From Bryopsis sp. KO-2023 (Eukaryota > Chlorophyta > Ulvophyceae > Bryopsidales > Bryopsidaceae), in contig BSYQ01000010.1 in NCBI GenBank assembly GCA_030272585.1, positions 186,001-250,000 of the forward strand: a DNA stretch of 64,000 bases. Reading direction: 5' to 3'. Made by a program: the position numbers and the translations under genes. The number at the start of each line of letters is the position of its first letter. Positions within the stretch are counted from its first letter, which is position 1. A model generated the notes under the pieces. It was not told the DNA's origin. It saw only the letters and a list, made by a program, of their open reading frames with translations, and made no database searches. This document shows positions 58,620 to 64,000 of the stretch, piece by piece.

Positions 58620-58988
58620 CTCACCCGCGATCAATGATCGATTCTTGACGTAGACGACCCACCGATCATGATCGGTGTTGCGCCGATCATGATCGGCGCA
58701 AGCCGATTATAGTCGATCGCGCCGATCCCGATCACGATCTCGATCAAGCGTCGCACCCTGTCGGCACCTGATCGGCAGTTTTTGATCGGCCGATCACGAT
58801 CAGGCCGATCAAAAACTGCCGATCAGGTTGGGCGACCGATCAGATCGGTGATCGGCCGATCGTGATCGATGATCGGCCCTGCCAGACCTGATCGGCGACC
58901 GATCAGATCGGTGATCGGCCGATCACGATCATGATCGGTCTCCCGGTTGATCGGAGACCGATCTGATCGTGATCGGATCCATAGTATG
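58620..58988. repeat. Right subterminal GATCGG/CCGATC array of copy B
   Basis: Dense palindromic words such as CCGATCATGATCGG and GATCGGCCGATCACGATC, ending in the terminal repeat. In reverse it aligns with the left end of copy A (39827-39976 joined to 41352-41560 across the solo LTR). Confidence 0.8.
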
Positions 58989-58996
58989 ATTGTCAT

Positions 58997-61142
58997 GGGT
59001 GAAGGGAGGCAGGATCCCCCTTTTGAATCATGCGGCCAAACACGGTATCCGGATCAGTTCCGAAATGGAAATCGCTGTCGCGGAAGGCTTTGAGGGCTGC
59101 CATTTGAAAAGGCAAAAGGATCAGGACATGAAAACAGGCACACAAGGGGGTCGGATCAGTTCTTTTGGGACCCAGTAAACACTCCCGTTTGTGTCTAAAT
59201 GGGGACCTACTACCCGGGAGTTCCAGTCGTACGGTACGAGGTTATGTGCTATCTGGTCAGCGTCGGGGCCCCCTTCAAGACAGTGGAAGATCAGCACTTC
59301 CGAGACATGTGCACTCAACTGAACGCATCTGCTCCGCCACTATCAGCGAAATCCATGTCTCACCGGGTCGGATTGTCCTCCAACAGGCTTAAAAAAAAGA
59401 TGAAGGATATGGATCTGAGCAGATTCCGACCATGCTTTGTTGCTGATGGTTGGTCTCAGCAGCCCAAGCATTGGTTCGCGATGGGGGCTGTCTACATACA
59501 TCGGGACCCGGAACAGGATCTGTTCGAACTCAAGCGGATCAGTCTCGGGACCTGGGAAATGGAGGGTACCGCAACTGCTTTGGACATTTGCACAAAAATG
59601 AACGAGATCAGGGAGGACTTTGATCTGACCGGATATCAGGCCAGCATCGTTACCGATCACGAGTCCAGAATGGGGGCAGCATGTGAAATGAACTACAGTT
59701 ACGATTGGCACGGGTGAGGGACACACAGAATAAATTTGGGGGTAAAGAAGGGTCTGAAAAATGCCCCCCAAAGCGTGAACGACCTTGTGGCCAAAGTACA
59801 CGATCTGTGCAGAACAGTGATGGGTGCATCCACTCATTGGGAAAAGCTGAAACAGATTCAGATCGATCGAGCCAAAAGAAAAGAAGCTGATCTGGAACGG
59901 CAACAAGCGGAGGCTGCTCCCCAAGAGTTAATTTATGTGGTCCGGTCCTCGACAGCCACGGGTGCCTCTGGGATTGGCAACGGTGGGCTTGGTGAGAGCC
60001 CCGGTCCATCTCAAGTTGATGAGGATGAACTTCTGGAGGATGCACAAGAGGAATCTAATCAAAACGACCATCAGAGCCAGGAACAGGACGACCCTACATC
60101 ACAGGAAATATATTCAAGTGATGAAGACGCATGTCCCGATGATGGAGACGACGTGGAGGAGGCAGAAGACTGCCCAGGACCTGTCCGCAAATCTGACAAG
60201 GTTCTCAGACTCACCTTGGCGGTGGAGACTAGGTGGAACAGCATCTGGTACATGTTGCATCGATTGTTGATTTTGAAACCCGATCTGATCCAGCTCTTTC
60301 CCCTCCTTCCCCCCCAATACAATATCAACCCCCAAGAATGGAAAGTGCTGCTGGAACTGTACCTGGTTCTGAGGCCATACAAGGAAGCAACCAAGGTACT
60401 GGAGGCAGAAAAGAAGGTGACGGGGAGTGCCGTCCTGATGCTCATGGCTCGGATCAGCGCTGCGGTAGATGCCATGAACATCGAGGAACCGGATGTGATA
60501 GACTTCAGAGATGTGCTCCGCACAGTCATGGACCATGAATTTGACGATCCTGCATGGCTCCTGGCCGTCGGGTGCATGCAGCATCTGGATCCGACCAAAC
60601 TATCACTCGAAGACGCTGAGGTGAATCGGTATTTGTGGGGCACCCCAGGGCGCTTTCCGTGCTTGAGGAAGCAATTCAGCAGACCTGATCTGTGGGTTTC
60701 AGATGTGCTGCAAGAGTGCGTGACTCTGCTGAAGGAGATCCGGATGCGATCAGAAAACAGAGGTATTGACAATCCGGGGGAAGGCAGAGAGGGAAAAAAA
60801 AAGAAAAAGGAAAATCTCGAACGGGACTGGCTCAGTGTGTGCCCTCCTCCATCTGCTACGGGCGGTTCTTATTCTGATGAGTGGGAGCGATATTGTGGGG
60901 TCAGGAGGGTTATTCAGAGCACTTCATCTGTTCTGGACTGGTAGAGGGTACACCAGGCGGCATACCCAACAGTTTCGATCCTGGCTGCCGAGTATCTCTG
61001 CATCCCAGCCTCCAGCGCCTCGGTTGAGCGGATGTTCAGTGTCAATGGCCACCAGCTGAACAAGCGCAGGAGGGCGATGGAGGAGAGCAAGGTCAACCAA
61101 CTGACCCTGCTCCGGGACAATCTGCATCTGTTCAGGGCATGA
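58997..61142 (+). pseudogene. hAT transposase, main part of copy A
   Basis: Continues the 41972-42161 segment after copy B. The same domains as copy B are present, including SASVERMFSVNGHQLNKRR at the end, but it is decayed. There is a TAA at 59176-59178 (copy B has AAA there), a 1-base loss near 59235, a TGA at 59715-59717 replacing the Cys of the WHGCGTH motif, and a TAG at 60942-60944 replacing Trp. Copy A is therefore dead as a transposase source. Confidence 0.88.
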
Positions 61143-61374
61143 CCTGAACTGCTTCTGTTTGATTGTGTGGGACAATCTGTATTCTGATTCAGAACCCTCC
61201 TGTTTCGGAGGAACTCTCCTTTTTTTGGTTTGGGGTGCCGGGTATGTTCTCTGTTTGGGGTGCTGGGTATGGATCAGACAATCTGCATCTTGACCTGGTG
61301 TGATTTGCCCCGAGTTTTGTTTGTTTTGGTATGGGTATGTAATCCAAACTTTTTTGAATGCTTGTCAAAAAGTT

Positions 61375-61760
61375 TCAGAGGTTTCCACAGATTCCAGCAC
61401 TGATTCAGCCCACACAGATAACCCTCTGTTTATGGTTCATGGTTCATTACATGACTCAAACAAAACAAAAAGTTTCAGAGGTTCCACAGATTCCAGCACT
61501 GATTCAGCCCACACAGATAACCCTCTGTTTATGGTTCATGGTTCATTACGTGAATCAAAAAACAGATAACAGATAACAGAGTGGTTCATGGTTCATTACG
61601 TGAATAAAAAAACAGATAACAGATAACAGACTGGTTCATGGTTCATTACGTGAATCAAAAAACAGATAACAGATAACAGACTGGTTCATGGTTCATTACG
61701 TGAATCAAAAAACAGATAACAGATAACAGATAACCCTCTGTTTATGGTGACTCAAAACAG
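61375..61760. repeat. Tandem arrays of copy A (short version)
   Basis: Two 99-base and about three 50-base units, in the opposite orientation to those in copy B, between the ends of transposase and accessory gene. Confidence 0.85.
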
Positions 61761-61765
61761 TTTCT

Positions 61766-62258
61766 TTAATTTGGCTCCTCCTCCTCCACCAACCTCCCAT
61801 CCGGTCCAACCCTGACCCGATACACACGTGTGCGGTCTTCAGGGATAGGTGCAAAGTCGACCGAGCCAGTATCCAGGTCCCTCATTACATTTCGGTCCTC
61901 CAAACGGGTCTGATGGTGGAAGAGGCCTTCACGGACTCTGTGGAGAGCGTAACAGTTCTGCAGGTATACGTTTTGCACGAACTGACTCAGATGGGGCATG
62001 GAGGCGAAGGTTATCGGGAATTGGATGGTGAAGTCGGGGAAGAAGGCATACTCCGTCTGCATGTTGGCTCTCTCTCGCTGGGCAGCTCTGCGCTGTTCCC
62101 CGCTCCGTTCAGACATGATCCTTCGCAAGGGGGCCTGCCTGCGCCGAGGGTACCCCTCAGTGTCGTTGATGCAAGGTTGTCCATCAAAGTCCATGGGCCA
62201 CCTGTCCATCAATGGAGGTCTGGGGTTTGCCTGCCTCTGACCACCATGACCACCATGA
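61766..62258 (-). pseudogene. hAT accessory gene, 3' part in copy A
   Basis: Encodes the C-terminal domain without the frameshift seen in copy B (MDRWPMDFDGQPC through FASMPHLSQFVQNVY to EEEEPN). The 5' part, with the 15-residue repeats, is missing because an LTR-like block replaces it at 62259. Confidence 0.8.
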
Positions 62259-62721
62259 TGTAAAGACTGCGCTGTAGACTGCGACTCTGAAGCAGTCTGC
62301 CAGCCTGAAACAACAGCCTAGAAGGCTGCAACAAGTTCTGACACGAGAGAACGAGAGAGAGAGAGTGTTCAACCCCAAAATCGAGTTACAAGAATACCCT
62401 GAGGTGCTGCCCAAATACCCTAGGCTGCACCTCTGATCCAAACTGATCGTTCAAGGTCCTATCCATCAACATGACCTGACAGTCTGCCTCAGTGTCAGGT
62501 CCCCTGTCTGAAACCTTCTGAGCTGCCAGCCCTGCAGAAAAGCGTCTGCTGAGCTGTCAGCCCCCATTCACAGATCTAAGGGTTCCGCCCTGCTGCAGCA
62601 AACCGGCTGCAGCATTGCTGGTTCCCTAGAACTGCAGGCCTGTCAGTTCCCCTGAACTGCAGGTCTGCCAGTTCTCTGAACTGAGGATCTGACAGTTCCC
62701 CTGAACTGTAGAATCCTTACA
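62259..62721 (-). mobile_element. LTR-like block truncating copy A
   Basis: It begins TGTAAAGA and ends CCTTACA, an LTR-style inverted end. On -, it is preceded by a purine tract (GATGGGGAGGAA at about 62722-62733), like the PPT before a 3' LTR. The flanks (CATGA and TTCCT) are not duplicates, so it is not a simple solo LTR. It is probably the 3' LTR of an element extending to the right, or a recombined remnant. Many CTGAACTGCAGGTCTG-like words repeat inside. Confidence 0.5.
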
Positions 62722-62733
62722 TTCCTCCCCATC

Positions 62734-63815
62734 TAGTTGGCAGTAGTCCCTTACTGCCCCAAGAGATTATAATAACAACCTTTGCCCCTTTTTGGATGTC
62801 AACTTTTTTTTTTTTAACTTTTCTTCCACAGAAAATGGGTTTCAAAAGTGATTATGTTAATATAAGGAAGTCAAAACAGTTCTTCAAAAATACTGTGTCA
62901 GGAAATTGTCCTAATGCAATAGAAACCCAAAATGCACTGAAAAACCAATTGGTAACACCCTTGCTGGAAAATTACAACCTGAAGTGTTTGTTTCTGCCAC
63001 CATCCTGCACTACCCAGAAAATCCAGAAAACTGCCTTATGAAAAACTCAAGGCAACAAAGAAATCATAACCAGTGTTCTGCCTTCCCTAGAAGATTTTCC
63101 TACAGCCAACAAGGTCAGCTGAGACACCAAAACTTCTTGGCAAACAAAAAAAAACCCCTTTTCCTGCAGAATACCTGAATCACCTGATTACCCAATCTAT
63201 TGCAAACTCTGTACAATAAAAACCCATTTGACTGGACTTCCCTCAAAGGTCACCATGCAATTCTTTACTCCCCCTTTGGCTAATTCAGTAACTCTTATTT
63301 CAGATTGCAGATATGGAATCCTCTAGCAATAACATCTTACCCCTGCTGGACTTGCAATGTATCAACAGGTGAACCATTTTCATAACCAAAACAGGTTGCA
63401 GAAGAACTTCAGAGTTTTCATCTCAACCTGACCAGAAACTGCAAAAAGATCCTTGTCCACCTCCAACACACTGATCACCAGAAACTGGACAGCCCTAAGG
63501 GTTTAACCCTGCCTGAAAAATTCCACTTCCAACACACTGATCACCAGAAACTGGACAGCCCCAAATCACCAACTCTTTCACTGCACCCACTGAGCAAATC
63601 ACATTCAATCCTGCCACATTCAACTCCCATGGTCACACCTCCTGTCGATTCCTGCCTCAGGTCGCCGGACGTTTCAAGCCCCTCTTTGGCGCAAGCGCGG
63701 GCACACTCCAGCGGACCTCTCGCAGCGGCACGCAATCACGATTGGTTCGTCCCGGGGAGGCTGGTTGCGTCGGCAGGGGTGGACTGACGAGCGCGATTCG
63801 CAAGGACGTCAGCAC
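62734..63815. other. No recognised gene
   Basis: If the preceding block is a 3' LTR, this would be internal sequence of that element read on -, but I see no Pol motifs. A 31-base phrase with CCAACACACTGATCACCAG is repeated near 63463 and 63532. The last 150 bases are GC-rich. Confidence 0.3.
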
Positions 63816-64000
63816 CAGACCTGGGCCCGACCGGACCGGCAGCGAAAAACCGGTCCGGTCCGGTCCAACCTGTCCATGGACCGGCTGACCTGTCCGGTCC
63901 TGTCCGGTCCAACGAAAAAACGCCGGTCCTTGCAAGACCGGACAGGTTGTGACCTGTCCGGTCCTGTCCACTCCGGTCCAGTCAACCTCGGAAATCTGCA
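63816..64000. mobile_element. Start of a GGTCCGG-repeat element at the right edge
   Basis: From CAGACCTGGGCCCGACCGG onward the sequence is packed with GGTCCGG/CCGGACC words. The first bases resemble E1's end (CAGAGATAGGACTTGGGCC), suggesting a hAT-type terminal repeat with the other end outside the window. Confidence 0.4.

Larger units (their letters stand above)
42162..58988 (-). mobile_element. hAT copy B, complete, nested in copy A and carrying a chromovirus
   Basis: It is bounded by CATACTATGGAC..GATCGG at 42162 and ..CGGATCCATAGTATG ending at 58988, with 8-bp target copies ATTGTCAT at 42154-42161 and 58989-58996. Without the retroelement it is about 6.7 kb. It carries a transposase gene on - and an accessory gene on +, converging on a minisatellite region. 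GATCGG/CCGATC arrays occupy 42162-42640 and 58620-58988. Confidence 0.9.
39827..62258 (+). mobile_element. hAT copy A (outer element, right end missing)
   Basis: It begins CATACTATGGATCCGATC at 39827, inside the TPR gene, and its left end matches copy B's right end in reverse. It carries a broken transposase gene on + (41972-42161 plus 58997-61142), tandem repeats, and the 3' part of the accessory gene on - (62258-61766). It is cut at 62259 by an LTR-like block, so its right terminal repeat is not seen. It is interrupted by the solo LTR with E3 (39977-41351) and by copy B (42162-58988). Confidence 0.8.

Noticed and set aside
62259-62721. Simple solo LTR
   Set aside because: The flanking five bases differ (CATGA against TTCCT) and a purine tract lies beside one end, so a remnant or partial element fits better.

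Overview
The window is nuclear DNA from an intron-rich eukaryote. Its genes are split by GT-AG introns with T-rich 3' ends, and it carries LTR retrotransposons, hAT DNA transposons and long homopolymer-rich spacers. The species cannot be fixed from sequence alone. A bacterial/plastid-type glycerol-3-phosphate dehydrogenase and a four-KH protein with a TPR/J-like co-chaperone recall the green lineage. The WD40-TRP channel and chromodomain retroelement also fit an early-diverging fungus or another protist. I leave the taxon open.

Host half (about 1-39.8 kb). A multi-exon WD40-TRP channel gene runs on + from about 2.1 to 11.0 kb. A gene-free, pyrimidine-tract-rich stretch fills about 11-20 kb. 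A four-KH RNA-binding protein lies on - (20.1-23.6 kb), and a single-exon LMBD2-like membrane protein on - (26.3-28.3 kb). On + follow the 5' part of an APC1 gene (29.5-32.3 kb) and, directly after it, a GpsA-type dehydrogenase lacking its N-terminus (32.4-33.8 kb). Last comes a TPR/J-like co-chaperone gene on - (36.0-39.8 kb), cut twice by transposons.

Mobile half (36.8-64 kb). Two short hAT-type elements (E1, E2) sit side by side in one coding exon of the TPR gene, sharing one 8-bp target sequence. A larger hAT (copy A) begins at 39827 in the same gene. Its left end holds a solo LTR, which itself holds a third short hAT (E3). Copy A's transposase gene is broken by a second full-length hAT (copy B, 42162-58988). 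Copy B's transposase gene is in turn broken by a 10.1-kb Ty3/gypsy chromovirus (47889-57999) with LTRs that read as identical. Each boundary is supported by target-site duplications, except copy A's own ends and the LTR-like block that truncates it at 62259. The hAT family carries two convergent genes (transposase and an unknown Gly/Pro-repeat protein) and ends in dense GATCGG/CCGATC palindromes. The short elements E1-E3 carry tRNA-like modules with a conserved hairpin tail instead of genes.

Most unusual points: tRNA-like modules shared by elements with different TIRs; two unrelated element classes inserted at the same nucleotide of homologous transposase copies; a chromovirus with a textbook -1 frameshift site and a third ORF encoding a RING-like finger; and a WD40-TRP fusion channel.
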